DNA of 37,852 nucleotides from Anaerolineae bacterium. GTDB lineage: Bacteria > Chloroflexota > Anaerolineae > UBA3071. Of this stretch, positions 7,457 through 15,143 are shown one piece after another. Below the pieces are notes generated by a model. The model was not told the origin of the DNA, made no database searches, and saw nothing but the letters and a program-made list of their open reading frames with translations. Within the stretch, counting starts at the first letter, position 1, and every line of letters begins with the position of its first letter. The DNA lies in NCBI GenBank assembly GCA_029907105.1, contig JARYMM010000035.1:1-37852 (forward strand), given 5' to 3'. A program made the position numbers and the translations under genes.

Positions 7457-9049
7457 ATGAGTGACAATCATAACCCTGCGGCCGCTGAAAGGGTCGAGTT
7501 GCGGCGCGATGTGACTATCTGGGGCTCCTACACCTGGGGATACGCCGATGTGGGAGCGGATATCTATGTGGCCCTGGGGCTGGTCATCGGCGCGGCCCAG
7601 GGTGGAGCACCGCTGGCTTTCGCCCTGGCCGGCCTGGTGTACATCATGATCGGCCTGGCCTTCACCGAACTGGCCTCTTCCTACCCGGTGGCCGGCGGAG
7701 GACAGTACTACTCTTTGCGGGGGTTGGGGGACTTCGCAGGTTTTGTGGCCGGCGTGGCCTTGCTCCTCGACTATACCATTGACATCGCCCTCTTTGCCAC
7801 TGCTTCCACGGGCTACTTCAATTTCTTTTTGCCTTATTTCGGGATCCGCCTCCAGGATTTTGCAGTGAGTTTCGGACCGATCCAGAACTTCAACCTCCTC
7901 TGGGTGAGCGAAACCGTCATCATGATTGTTTTCCTCCTATGGCTGAACGTGCGCGGCATCCGCGAGTCTTCCCTGGTCAACGAGATCATCGGCCTGGTAG
8001 ACCTGATCCTGGAGATGTCGGTGGTCGTCTTTGGCTTCATCCTGGCCTGGAAGCCGGAATTGCTGGTTCAGCAGTGGCGGCAGGAGTTCCCTACGCTCTC
8101 CCAGTTCATGTATGGCTTCTCGCTGTCCATCATCTCCTTCGTCGGTTTGGAAAGCATCTCCCAGGCGGCTCAGGAGACTCGCCGCCCGGCTACCGTCATC
8201 CCGCGCACCTCTGTCGCTCTCATCTTCACGGTCTTCATCCTGGCCGTCGGTTTTTCCACCGTGGGGTTGGGCATCCTGCCCTGGCAGGAGTTCCGGGCCC
8301 ACGAGTCCGACCCCATCGCCTATCTGGCCTCCCACATTCCCTACCTGGGCGTGTTGGCCGGCCCCTTCGCCGCTTTCCTGGGAGCGACAATCCTGTTCAT
8401 CTCGGCCAATACAGGGATCATGGGTGATTCACGCCTGATCTTCTCCATGAGCCATTTTCGGCTGGTCAGCCCCTGGTTCCATCATGTCCACTCCAGGTAC
8501 CACACGCCCAGCAATGCCATCATTGGCTTCGGCTGGGTAGGAATAGCCCTGACCATTATTGCCTTCCTGACGCCCAGGGTGCTGGATACATTGGCCAATC
8601 TTTATGCCTTTGGTGCCACCTTCGGCTACATACTGGTGTTCACTTCGCTGATCCGGCTGCGTTTCTCTGACCCCTACACGCCGCGGCCCTACAAGGTTCC
8701 CCTCAACATCAAGTGGCGGCGGAAGGACGGCAGCACTGTCGAGATCCCGGTGCTCGGCTTCCTGGGGCTGTTGGGCGTGGGCAGCATCTTCGCCACCGTG
8801 GTCATCACCCATGAGATCGGCCGCATCGCCGGCCCGGCCTGGGTCTTGCTCTGCGTGATCTATTACGTGATCTTTCGCCGCCGCAACGGCCTGCCCGTCT
8901 TGGGCAGTGTGCCCCGCGATTGGGAGCAGGAACAGATGGACGTGTTGACTTCTGCCGAGGAGTTCGAATTGCTGGAGCAGTACAAGCAGGCGCTGATCCG
9001 CCGCGACCGTCAGCGAGGGATCGCCTCACGCTGGAGCGAAGGAGGGTGA
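7457..9049 (+). CDS. APC-superfamily permease
   Basis: A 530-residue integral membrane protein with about 12 hydrophobic segments. It resembles amino acid/polyamine/organocation permeases: an early glycine-rich helix (GADIYVALGLVIGAAQGG), FTELASSYPVAGGGQYYS in the second and third helices, and SIISFVGLESISQAAQETRRP in the middle, a signature of this superfamily. The C-terminal tail of about 60 residues is hydrophilic and charged (QEQMDVLTSAEEFELLEQY). It starts the cluster that continues with a small membrane protein, a stress protein, a NIL protein and two RCK proteins, so its activity may be controlled by those partners. The substrate is not readable; amino acid or potassium are both possible. 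Confidence 0.85.
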   Translation: MSDNHNPAAAERVELRRDVTIWGSYTWGYADVGADIYVALGLVIGAAQGGAPLAFALAGLVYIMIGLAFTELASSYPVAGGGQYYSLRGLGDFAGFVAGVALLLDYTIDIALFATASTGYFNFFLPYFGIRLQDFAVSFGPIQNFNLLWVSETVIMIVFLLWLNVRGIRESSLVNEIIGLVDLILEMSVVVFGFILAWKPELLVQQWRQEFPTLSQFMYGFSLSIISFVGLESISQAAQETRRPATVIPRTSVALIFTVFILAVGFSTVGLGILPWQEFRAHESDPIAYLASHIPYLGVLAGPFAAFLGATILFISANTGIMGDSRLIFSMSHFRLVSPWFHHVHSRYHTPSNAIIGFGWVGIALTIIAFLTPRVLDTLANLYAFGATFGYILVFTSLIRLRFSDPYTPRPYKVPLNIKWRRKDGSTVEIPVLGFLGLLGVGSIFATVVITHEIGRIAGPAWVLLCVIYYVIFRRRNGLPVLGSVPRDWEQEQMDVLTSAEEFELLEQYKQALIRRDRQRGIASRWSEGG

Positions 9050-9051
9050 AC

Positions 9052-9294
9052 ATGCGCCGACATCCCATGCCGCGGCCGGAGCGATTCACCGCCGTTGACC
9101 TCCTTCGCATCGGCCTGGGGGTGCTGATGGTCCCCCTGGGGGTGATCATCCTGGCCCGCACGCTGGCCATAGCCGTCACGGTACCTGGCATACTGGTAGG
9201 AGGGGCTTTCCTGGCCTTTGGCCTCCACCAGGTCTGGCTGGCCTGGAGCCGCTATCGGCTGTACCGGCAAGACAAGGAGGGGGGTGCAAAATGA
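9052..9294 (+). CDS. Small two-helix membrane protein
   Basis: An 80-residue protein that I do not recognise. It has a basic N-terminus (MRRHPMPRPERF), two hydrophobic segments (about residues 15-36 and 38-56) and a charged C-terminus (RLYRQDKEGGAK). GGAGGG lies just before the ATG, 2 bases after the permease stop. The stop overlaps the next ATG (ATGA). The position suggests an accessory subunit of the permease or an assembly factor, by inference only. Confidence 0.7.
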   Translation: MRRHPMPRPERFTAVDLLRIGLGVLMVPLGVIILARTLAIAVTVPGILVGGAFLAFGLHQVWLAWSRYRLYRQDKEGGAK

Positions 9295-9869
9295 CCCCGA
9301 CATTGCATCCGCTGGGGATTCTCCTGGCTGTTGTTTTCGTGACTTCCATGAGTCTGCTGTTCTGGTGGATGTTCCGCGTGCCCCCGGCAGTGCCTCATGA
9401 GGTTGCTGCCATCCGCCGTTCGGTGGCCGCCATGCAGCGCATTCTGGTGCCCATCTCCCGCCGGGTAGCTTCGGAGCGGGCGGTGGAGCTGGCCTGTCGC
9501 CTGGGAGCGGCTCAGAAGGCCGAGATTGTTCTGGCCTATATCATCGAGGTGCCCTTTACTCTGTCTCTGGACACACCACTGCCGGCCGAGGAGAGCAGGG
9601 GGCAGGAAACGTTACGTCCGGCCCGCTTCATCGTCGAACAGCATGGCCTGCCGGTCAGTGCCAAGATCATCCCTCACCGTTATGCCTGGAGTGGCATTCT
9701 GCGCCTGGCGAAAGAGGAGCAGGTGGATGCCATCGTCATGAGCGTCGGCGCAGGGCGGCCAGGAGAGGCAGAGGGGTTGGGCCGCACGGCCCAGGAAGTG
9801 CTCCGCCGGGCCGAATGCGAGGTCATCGTGGACAAGACGCCCAGATGGATGTCAGGGGGTTCAGGTTAA
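9291..9869 (+). CDS. Membrane-anchored universal stress protein
   Basis: A 192-residue protein. Residues 7-28 form a transmembrane helix (GILLAVVFVTSMSLLFWWMF). A universal stress protein (UspA-type) domain follows from about residue 48: RILVPISRRVASERAVELAC, then VLAYIIEVP, then VDAIVMSVGA and VLRRAECEVIVDK at the end. The family's ATP-binding loop (G-x2-G-x9-G-S/T) is only loosely matched (VGAGRPGEAEGLGRTAQEV). Fusing a USP domain to a membrane helix would hold the sensor at the transporter. It is coupled to the previous gene by ATGA. Confidence 0.8.
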   Translation: MTPTLHPLGILLAVVFVTSMSLLFWWMFRVPPAVPHEVAAIRRSVAAMQRILVPISRRVASERAVELACRLGAAQKAEIVLAYIIEVPFTLSLDTPLPAEESRGQETLRPARFIVEQHGLPVSAKIIPHRYAWSGILRLAKEEQVDAIVMSVGAGRPGEAEGLGRTAQEVLRRAECEVIVDKTPRWMSGGSG

Positions 9870-9892
9870 GCCAGAATGTCTTGGGAGGAGAG

Positions 9893-10138
9893 ATGATCGT
9901 TGAGCACAAGGTTCAGTTGTCCTATCCCCAACACCTGTTGGACAAACCGCTGATCTACGAGTTGATCCGGCAATTTGACCTACTGGTCAATATCCTGGAA
10001 GCGCGGGTGAGCGCTGAGGCGGGCTGGCTGGTCGTAGGCATACGCGGTGAGCAGGAGAGGGTCCAGCAGGGCCTGGCCTGGATAGCCGGGCAGGGAGTGC
10101 AGGTGGAGGTTCTGTCGGAACACAAGGAGGAGCCATGA
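9893..10138 (+). CDS. NIL-domain protein
   Basis: An 81-residue protein that fits the NIL domain, an ACT-like fold found at the end of methionine ABC-transporter ATPases and in stand-alone ferredoxin-like proteins. Visible landmarks are LSYPQHLLDKPLIYELIRQF, then VNILEARVS, then GWLVVGIRG and QGLAWIAGQGVQVEVL. I chose the ATG at 9893 because GGGAGGAG precedes it; a longer reading from 9815 would overlap the stress protein. It ends in an ATGA overlap with the first RCK gene, so it is probably a small regulatory subunit for the transport system. Confidence 0.75.
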   Translation: MIVEHKVQLSYPQHLLDKPLIYELIRQFDLLVNILEARVSAEAGWLVVGIRGEQERVQQGLAWIAGQGVQVEVLSEHKEEP

Positions 10139-10533
10139 GGATTGTCATCCTGGGTTGTGGACGAGTGGGGGCCTATTTGGCCAGGATGCTGGCTGCAGAG
10201 GGCCATCAGGTGACCGTGGTAGACCGGAACAGCGCTGCCTTTGCGCGCCTGGGGGCTGACTTTGCCGGCAATCTGGTCGTCGGCACAGGGATTGATGAGG
10301 ATGTGCTGCGCCGGGCGGGCATTGAACGGGCCGAAGCCTTTGTGGCCGTGACCAATGGCGATAACACCAATGTCATGGCGGCACAGTTGGCCAGGGACGT
10401 CTTCAATGTGCCCCGGGTGATCTGCCGTATCTATGATCCTCTGCGGGAGGAAATCTACCGCGGCTTGGGCCTGGAGACGATTTGCCCTACCCTGTGGGGA
10501 GCCACACGCATCAAGGAGATCCTGGCAGGCTGA
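10135..10533 (+). CDS. TrkA-N (RCK_N) protein lacking the C-terminal domain
   Basis: A 132-residue nucleotide-binding protein. The Rossmann motif is GCGRVG near the N-terminus, with the acidic beta-2 end VVDRN. VAVTNGDNTNVMAAQLAR and VPRVICRIYDP are typical RCK_N segments that bind NAD(H) or nucleotides and gate potassium transporters such as Trk and Ktr. The RCK_C domain present in full TrkA is missing; the chain ends shortly after the helix. A second, complete RCK protein is next, so the two may form a mixed ring. It overlaps the NIL gene by ATGA. Confidence 0.88.
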   Translation: MRIVILGCGRVGAYLARMLAAEGHQVTVVDRNSAAFARLGADFAGNLVVGTGIDEDVLRRAGIERAEAFVAVTNGDNTNVMAAQLARDVFNVPRVICRIYDPLREEIYRGLGLETICPTLWGATRIKEILAG

Positions 10534-10551
10534 ACACGAAAGACACGAAAG
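10533..10551. repeat. Short ACACGAAAG direct repeat
   Basis: Two copies of ACACGAAAG sit end to end between the two RCK genes. Read in frame they give NTKDTKE, a peptide often produced when such intergenic repeats are translated. They mark the sequence before the ATG at 10563 as non-coding. Confidence 0.55.
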
Positions 10552-10562
10552 AGGCTAGAGAG

Positions 10563-11222
10563 ATGTACATCATCGTTGTGGGCGGAGGAAAGGTCGGTTA
10601 CTACCTGAGCAAATCGCTCTTAGAAGAAGGGCACGAGGTCCTGGTCATCGAGAAAGAGGCGCGCAAATGTGCCACACTGACCGATGAACTGGGGGCCAGC
10701 GTGCTCCAGGGCGACGGGTGTGAGGTTTCGACCATGGCCAAAGCTGGCATGGGCCGGGCCGATGTCGTGATTGCCGTGACCGGCGACGACGAGGACAACC
10801 TGGTCATCTGCCAGGTGGCCAAACACAGCTTCCATGTGCCCCGGACCATCGCTCGCATCAATAACCCCAAGAACGAGCGCATCTTCCGCAAGCTGGGCAT
10901 TGATGTCACTGTCTCCAGCACAGAACTGATCCTTTCACAGATCCAGCAGGTCATCCCTGCCCAGTCGCTGGTTCATCTGTTCACGTTGCGCAGTGTGGGC
11001 GTCAGCTTCGTTGAGCTGAAGGTCCCGCCGGACTCCCCGGCGCTGGGACGGCCCCTGCGAGACCTCGGCATCCCTGATGACTGCATTTTGCCCCTGGTGA
11101 TCCGCGGTGGCCAGGAGGCGATCATCCCTTACGGTGATACGAAGTTACAGGCTGAGGACCAGGTGATCGCCGTGACTTCTGAGGCCAGTGAGGAAACCCT
11201 GCGTCGTATTCTGTTCGGCTAG
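10563..11222 (+). CDS. TrkA-type protein with RCK_N and RCK_C domains
   Basis: A 219-residue potassium-transport regulator. RCK_N spans about residues 1-120 with the Rossmann motif GGGKVGYYLSKSLLEEGHEV and the acidic end VIEKE. RCK_C spans about 135-219, with SVGVSFVELKVPPDSPALGR and a final DQVIAVTSE. Such proteins bind NAD(H), ATP or c-di-AMP and gate a membrane partner. I chose ATG 10563 because the upstream in-frame codons are repeat-derived. No TrkH/KtrB-type channel is present in this window; the nearby APC and KimA-like permeases are the candidate partners. Confidence 0.9.
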   Translation: MYIIVVGGGKVGYYLSKSLLEEGHEVLVIEKEARKCATLTDELGASVLQGDGCEVSTMAKAGMGRADVVIAVTGDDEDNLVICQVAKHSFHVPRTIARINNPKNERIFRKLGIDVTVSSTELILSQIQQVIPAQSLVHLFTLRSVGVSFVELKVPPDSPALGRPLRDLGIPDDCILPLVIRGGQEAIIPYGDTKLQAEDQVIAVTSEASEETLRRILFG

Positions 11223-11329
11223 TGCTCAGAGGATTGATACGACTTGCTGTTGACAGGGCCCAATTGCTGTCGTAGCGCGTATGTGTTCCTGTAGGATAGG
11301 CACTAAGTGATTGGGCCAGGAGCTGTGAG

Positions 11330-12853
11330 GTGCTGAACAGAATCAGACATCTGCTGCTGGGGTCGCCGTTGCCCACTCAGCGATTGGGCGAGGAGCGCTT
11401 GAACAAGATACGCGCCCTGGCCGCCTTTTCGCCCGACGCCCTCTCCTCCATTGCCTATGCCAACCAGGAAATCTATCTGGGGCTGGTGGTCGCCGGCGGC
11501 GCCGGGCTTTCCCTGACCTTCCCTATCGGCCTGGCCATCACGGGATTGCTGGTCCTTGTCGCCTTATCCTACTTCCAGACCATCCACGGTTACCCTACCG
11601 GTGGCGGTTCTTACGTCGTGGCCCGCCAGAACCTGGGCACGCTGCCCGGCCTGGTTGCAGGGGCGGCACTCCTGATAGGCTACCTGCTGACGGCGGCGGT
11701 GAGCCTCACGGCTGGTGTGGAAGCGATCGCCTCGGCGTTTCCTTTCCTCTGGTCCCATCGTGTCAGTGCCTCGCTGGCCTTGCTGACGGTCATCGCTCTG
11801 CTCAATCTGCGCGGCCTGCGCGAGTCAGGCACCTTGATGGCCATTCCGGTCTATCTTTTCCTGTGCACCTACCTGCCCTTATTGGGCTACGGTGTGGTAC
11901 GTCTGTGGGTTCACAGGCCGGAATTGGCAGCGGCTGCTCCGCCGCCGGGCGAGCCTCTGACGGCGCTGCTGATCCTGCGCACGTTCTCGGCTGGCTGCAC
12001 GGCCTTGACCGGCATCGAGGCCATCAGCAACGGGGTGCCAGCCTTTCGTCCGCCCGAGGCCAGAAACGCCGGACGGACGCTGTTGGTCATGGCCCTTCTC
12101 ATGGCCCTCCTGTTCCTGGGCAGCACGGGGCTCACGCAGGCTCTGGCTGTCGTGGCGCCGGTGCAGGAAACCATTCTCTCCGCCCTGGCGCGGCGGTTGC
12201 TGGGCACGGGGCCTCTCTATGTGCTGATCCAGGTCAGCACGATGCTCATCCTGGTCGTGGCGGCCAACACCAGCTTTGCCGGCTTTCCCCGCCTGGCCAT
12301 GATCCTGGCCAGGGACGGGTTCCTCCCGCGGCAGCTCACGAGCCTAGGAGACCGGCTGGTGTTCGCCAATGGCATCTTGCTTCTGGGCGGGGCGACCGGC
12401 CTGTTGATCGTGGCCTTTGGCGGTGACAGCCATGCCCTGGTCCCCCTGTTTGCCGTGGGCGTGTTTTTGGCCTTCACTCTCTCCCAGGCCGGCATGGTCG
12501 TCCATTGGTGGCGCAACCGGGACGGCACATGGTGGCTGAAGGCGGCTCTTAACAGCGTGGGCGCGCTGGCTACGGGCACGACGGTCATCGTCATGGGTTT
12601 CACCAAGTTCGCCCAGGGAGCGTGGATTACCCTGCTGCTGATACCCCTGCTGGTGGTAACTTTCCTTCGCATACGCGCCCACTACCGGCAGGTCGCCGAG
12701 CAGCTTTCCATGCATGGCCTGCCGCCCTCTCTCAAGCCGGGTTGCTCAAGAGGGAAACCTATGCTCTCTACCTGGCCTACCGGGACCCCAGAACGCCCTG
12801 GTACGCCCGGCTTTTCGCCGCCTGCGTGGTGGGTTATGCCTTCAGTCCCATAG
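11330..12853 (+). CDS. KimA/YdaO-like APC permease (probable potassium importer)
   Basis: Up to 507 residues, 12 predicted helices. The N-terminus, [20 protein letters not shown] followed by [15 protein letters not shown], closely fits Bacillus KimA (YdaO), a high-affinity potassium/proton symporter. [13 protein letters not shown] and [19 protein letters not shown] are further family landmarks. The start is a GTG with CCAGGAG 7 bases ahead. After residue 465 ([20 protein letters not shown]) the expected cytoplasmic C-terminal domain is absent. The last 36 residues are low-complexity and overlap the next gene in another frame, so a frameshift or truncation is possible. The 107-base upstream gap holds a TTGACA at 11250 but no convincing promoter, and I do not see a ydaO riboswitch. 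Confidence 0.85.
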   Translation: MLNRIRHLLLGSPLPTQRLGEERLNKIRALAAFSPDALSSIAYANQEIYLGLVVAGGAGLSLTFPIGLAITGLLVLVALSYFQTIHGYPTGGGSYVVARQNLGTLPGLVAGAALLIGYLLTAAVSLTAGVEAIASAFPFLWSHRVSASLALLTVIALLNLRGLRESGTLMAIPVYLFLCTYLPLLGYGVVRLWVHRPELAAAAPPPGEPLTALLILRTFSAGCTALTGIEAISNGVPAFRPPEARNAGRTLLVMALLMALLFLGSTGLTQALAVVAPVQETILSALARRLLGTGPLYVLIQVSTMLILVVAANTSFAGFPRLAMILARDGFLPRQLTSLGDRLVFANGILLLGGATGLLIVAFGGDSHALVPLFAVGVFLAFTLSQAGMVVHWWRNRDGTWWLKAALNSVGALATGTTVIVMGFTKFAQGAWITLLLIPLLVVTFLRIRAHYRQVAEQLSMHGLPPSLKPGCSRGKPMLSTWPTGTPERPGTPGFSPPAWWVMPSVP

Positions 12854-13107
12854 ACCTGATTCCTGACCCCGTTCCTATCCTGGGCTACCTGGATGACCTC
12901 GTTTTGCTCCCCCTGGGGATTGCTGTGGCCATCAGGATGATCCCGCCCCCCGTACTGGCCGAATGCCGGGACAGAGCCCAGGCGGCCATGGAGAAGGGCC
13001 AGCCGATTAGCTGGGCCGCTGCCGCGGTGATCGTCGCCATCTGGCTGCTCCTGGCAGCATTGGCTGCTATCGTGGTGGTTCGAGCCGTGCGCTTGAGTTG
13101 CGACTGA
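12742..13107 (+). CDS. DUF1232 (YkvA-like) membrane protein
   Basis: About 121 residues. The DUF1232 signature is clear: [18 protein letters not shown], then [20 protein letters not shown], then [20 protein letters not shown]-terminal hydrophobic segment ([20 protein letters not shown]) follows. The family function is unknown. The start is uncertain: TTG at 12742 is the first plausible codon, while an in-frame ATG at 12622 would lie deep inside the KimA-like gene. The 112-base out-of-frame overlap with the upstream permease is unusual. Either the permease is frameshifted, or the two are truly overlapping genes. Confidence 0.75.
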   Translation: MLKRETYALYLAYRDPRTPWYARLFAACVVGYAFSPIDLIPDPVPILGYLDDLVLLPLGIAVAIRMIPPPVLAECRDRAQAAMEKGQPISWAAAAVIVAIWLLLAALAAIVVVRAVRLSCD

Positions 13108-13119
13108 AGTGGGAAATTG

Positions 13120-14907
13120 ATGTCTCAGCATCTGCAACGTCACAAATACATCGGGCTTCTGGCCCTGGTTCTGCTGCTGGCCGCTGCCGCCCGGTTCTAT
13201 GGCTTCACCTGGGGGCGGCCCTATGCGCTGCACGTGGATGAGAGCTACGTCCTGAGCCTGGTCTACCGCCTGGCCCGGCAGTGGGCCAGCGAGCATTCTC
13301 TCAATCCGCACGCTTCCTCCTACGGTACCTTGCCGCTCTATCTGTTGCTGCTGGTGCAGCAGGCCGCCCGCCTGATCGTGGCGCTCCTGGGAGCTGCTTT
13401 CGGCGTGGACTCCGTGCCGCTGCTTTACCTGGGCCGGCTGATCTCTGCCCTGCTGGGCACGGCCACCGTCGGTTTGATCTACGACCTGGGGAGACGGCTC
13501 TATAGCCGCGCCGCGGGGCTATTGGGGGCAGGCTTCCTGGCCCTGGCCGTGCTGGCTGTTCGCGAGTGCCACTTCTATACCGTGGACACCATGCTTGTCT
13601 TCTGGGTGACGCTGGCCATCTGGGCAGGGGCTCTGGTCAGGCAAAGGGGCCGCTGGCGGGATGTCCTGGCTTATGGCGTATGCATGGCCCTGGCCATGTC
13701 CACCAAGATCGTGGCCGCCTTGCTCGTCGTGCCCCTGTTGGTCGCTATAATGACGTCGCCTGTGGCTGGCGGGATGCCGTCCGGGCCTTCCGAGGATTGC
13801 GGATTGCGGAATGCGGAATGGGGAATGGAAAATCGGCCATCCATAACGCGCCATCGGCGGTCCCCAAAGCAGGCTGTGGTTTACGCCTTGCTGGGCCTCG
13901 TCCTGGCTTTGCTGGTCTGGCTGGTTCTGAACCCCTACGCCGTGCTCGACTATGGCAATTACTTCAACTTTGATCACAACGACGACCTGCTGGTGCAGGC
14001 CGCCGTTGTGCAGGGAACACTGCGTCCCCTGTACACGCTGCACTTTGAGGGGACGCCGCCCTATCTCTATATGATCACGAACTGGCTGCCCTGGAGCCTG
14101 GGATGGCCCCTGGAGGTGTTGGCCCTGGCCGGGCTGCTCTATGCCATGCTGCGGGCCGTGCGCGGCGCGCAGGGCGATTGGCTTGTGCTGGCCTGGCTCC
14201 TGCCTTACCTCCTGGTGGCCGGTAGCTGGTATGCCAAGTTCATCCGCTACGCCCTGCCGCTGGTGCCCCTGCTCTGCCTGTTGGCGGGCCGCCTGGCGGT
14301 GGATATGTACCGCAAGGCACAGGGATGGCCGGCGCGGGCGGTGGTAGGGCTGCTTGCCACGGGCGTGCTGGCCGCCTCCCTGTTCTACGTCCTGGCTTAC
14401 CTCCACATCTACGCCTATCCGGATACGCGGGTGCAGGCCTTGCGCTGGATACGACAACATGTTTCCCCCGGGGCGACGATCCTGGTGGAAAGGGATTTCG
14501 CCCTGCAATTGGACAAAATGGAGACTTTGTATAGAATCGGTGATTATCGTCTGACCGTGCTCGATCATTACAACATCGCCGGGGTGGAGGGCGTGCTTTT
14601 CCAGGCGCCGGAGGTGTCTGCGGAGCGAAAACGGCACGCCATCCAGAGCATGCTGGTCACAGAGTTCGTGATCCTGGGCGACACCTGGCGAGAGCGCTTC
14701 CTGCCGTTACGGGGGGAATATCCGGCGGAGGCTGCCTTCTACGAGGCGCTCTTCTCGGGCGAGGCCGGCTACAAGCTGATAGCTGCCTTCGAAGCGCATC
14801 CCCAGTTGGGCCCCTGGACGATCAACGATGACACGGCGGAACAGTCCTTTCGCCTCTTTGACCACCCCAGGATATATGTCTTTGCCAGAGCAACTGTTGC
14901 CGGGTAG
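13120..14907 (+). CDS. GT39-like (PMT/ArnT superfamily) membrane glycosyltransferase
   Basis: A 595-residue polytopic protein with about 11-12 helices. The first periplasmic loop has HVDESYV, the acidic motif expected to be catalytic in PMT/ArnT-type enzymes that use polyprenyl-phosphate sugars. FYTVDTMLVFWVTLAIW matches the usual second landmark. A soluble domain follows the last helix (about residue 440 on). Residues about 223-245 (PSEDCGLRNAEWGMENRP) are encoded by a simple-sequence repeat at 13793-13830 in a cytoplasmic or periplasmic loop. ATG 13120 is preferred over the adjacent TTG. It lies 12 bases after the DUF1232 gene. Confidence 0.85.
   Translation: MSQHLQRHKYIGLLALVLLLAAAARFYGFTWGRPYALHVDESYVLSLVYRLARQWASEHSLNPHASSYGTLPLYLLLLVQQAARLIVALLGAAFGVDSVPLLYLGRLISALLGTATVGLIYDLGRRLYSRAAGLLGAGFLALAVLAVRECHFYTVDTMLVFWVTLAIWAGALVRQRGRWRDVLAYGVCMALAMSTKIVAALLVVPLLVAIMTSPVAGGMPSGPSEDCGLRNAEWGMENRPSITRHRRSPKQAVVYALLGLVLALLVWLVLNPYAVLDYGNYFNFDHNDDLLVQAAVVQGTLRPLYTLHFEGTPPYLYMITNWLPWSLGWPLEVLALAGLLYAMLRAVRGAQGDWLVLAWLLPYLLVAGSWYAKFIRYALPLVPLLCLLAGRLAVDMYRKAQGWPARAVVGLLATGVLAASLFYVLAYLHIYAYPDTRVQALRWIRQHVSPGATILVERDFALQLDKMETLYRIGDYRLTVLDHYNIAGVEGVLFQAPEVSAERKRHAIQSMLVTEFVILGDTWRERFLPLRGEYPAEAAFYEALFSGEAGYKLIAAFEAHPQLGPWTINDDTAEQSFRLFDHPRIYVFARATVAG
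13793..13830. repeat. GGATTGCGGAATGC-type simple repeat inside the GT39 gene
   Basis: Imperfect 7-base units (GGATTGC, GGATTGC, GGAATGC, GGAATGG, GGAATGG) run in frame through a loop of the glycosyltransferase. This kind of array is normally intergenic. No frameshift results. Confidence 0.75.
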
Positions 14908-15131
14908 GGCAAAGCTTCGCTTTGCCTGTGCGGGCTTCTGGCTTGCGCTACGTCTTTGCCGGGCCTTTGCCCCTACAGCAAGTGGATAGGTAACTACCTA
15001 CCCTGTCACTGCGAGCGAAGCGAAGCAGTCTCCTGGAATCGAAACAGGAGATTGCTTCGCCCCTTCGGGGCTCGCAATGACGCCAGCCCACCACTATATC
15101 TCACGTTGCAAGGCCGAAGGTAGGCAGTTAC
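14908..15131. repeat. Nested palindromic element before the DUF362 gene
   Basis: Near the left end, GGCAAAGC / GCTTTGCC forms a perfect hairpin (about 14909-14928). GTAACTACCTACC (14990-15002) and GGTAGGCAGTTAC (15119-15131) are inverted repeats with one mismatch. Between them lies a TGTCACTGCGAGCGAAGCG... palindrome (15004-15081) whose right arm ends GGGGCTCGCAATGAC; this is a widespread bacterial intergenic repeat type. The outer right arm ends directly before the GTG at 15132. Confidence 0.75.
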
Positions 15132-15143
15132 GTGGATAGAGCG

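Noticed and set aside
11223..11329. c-di-AMP (ydaO/kimA) riboswitch before the KimA-like gene
   Set aside because: The gap is only 107 bases and the conserved riboswitch core was not recognised.
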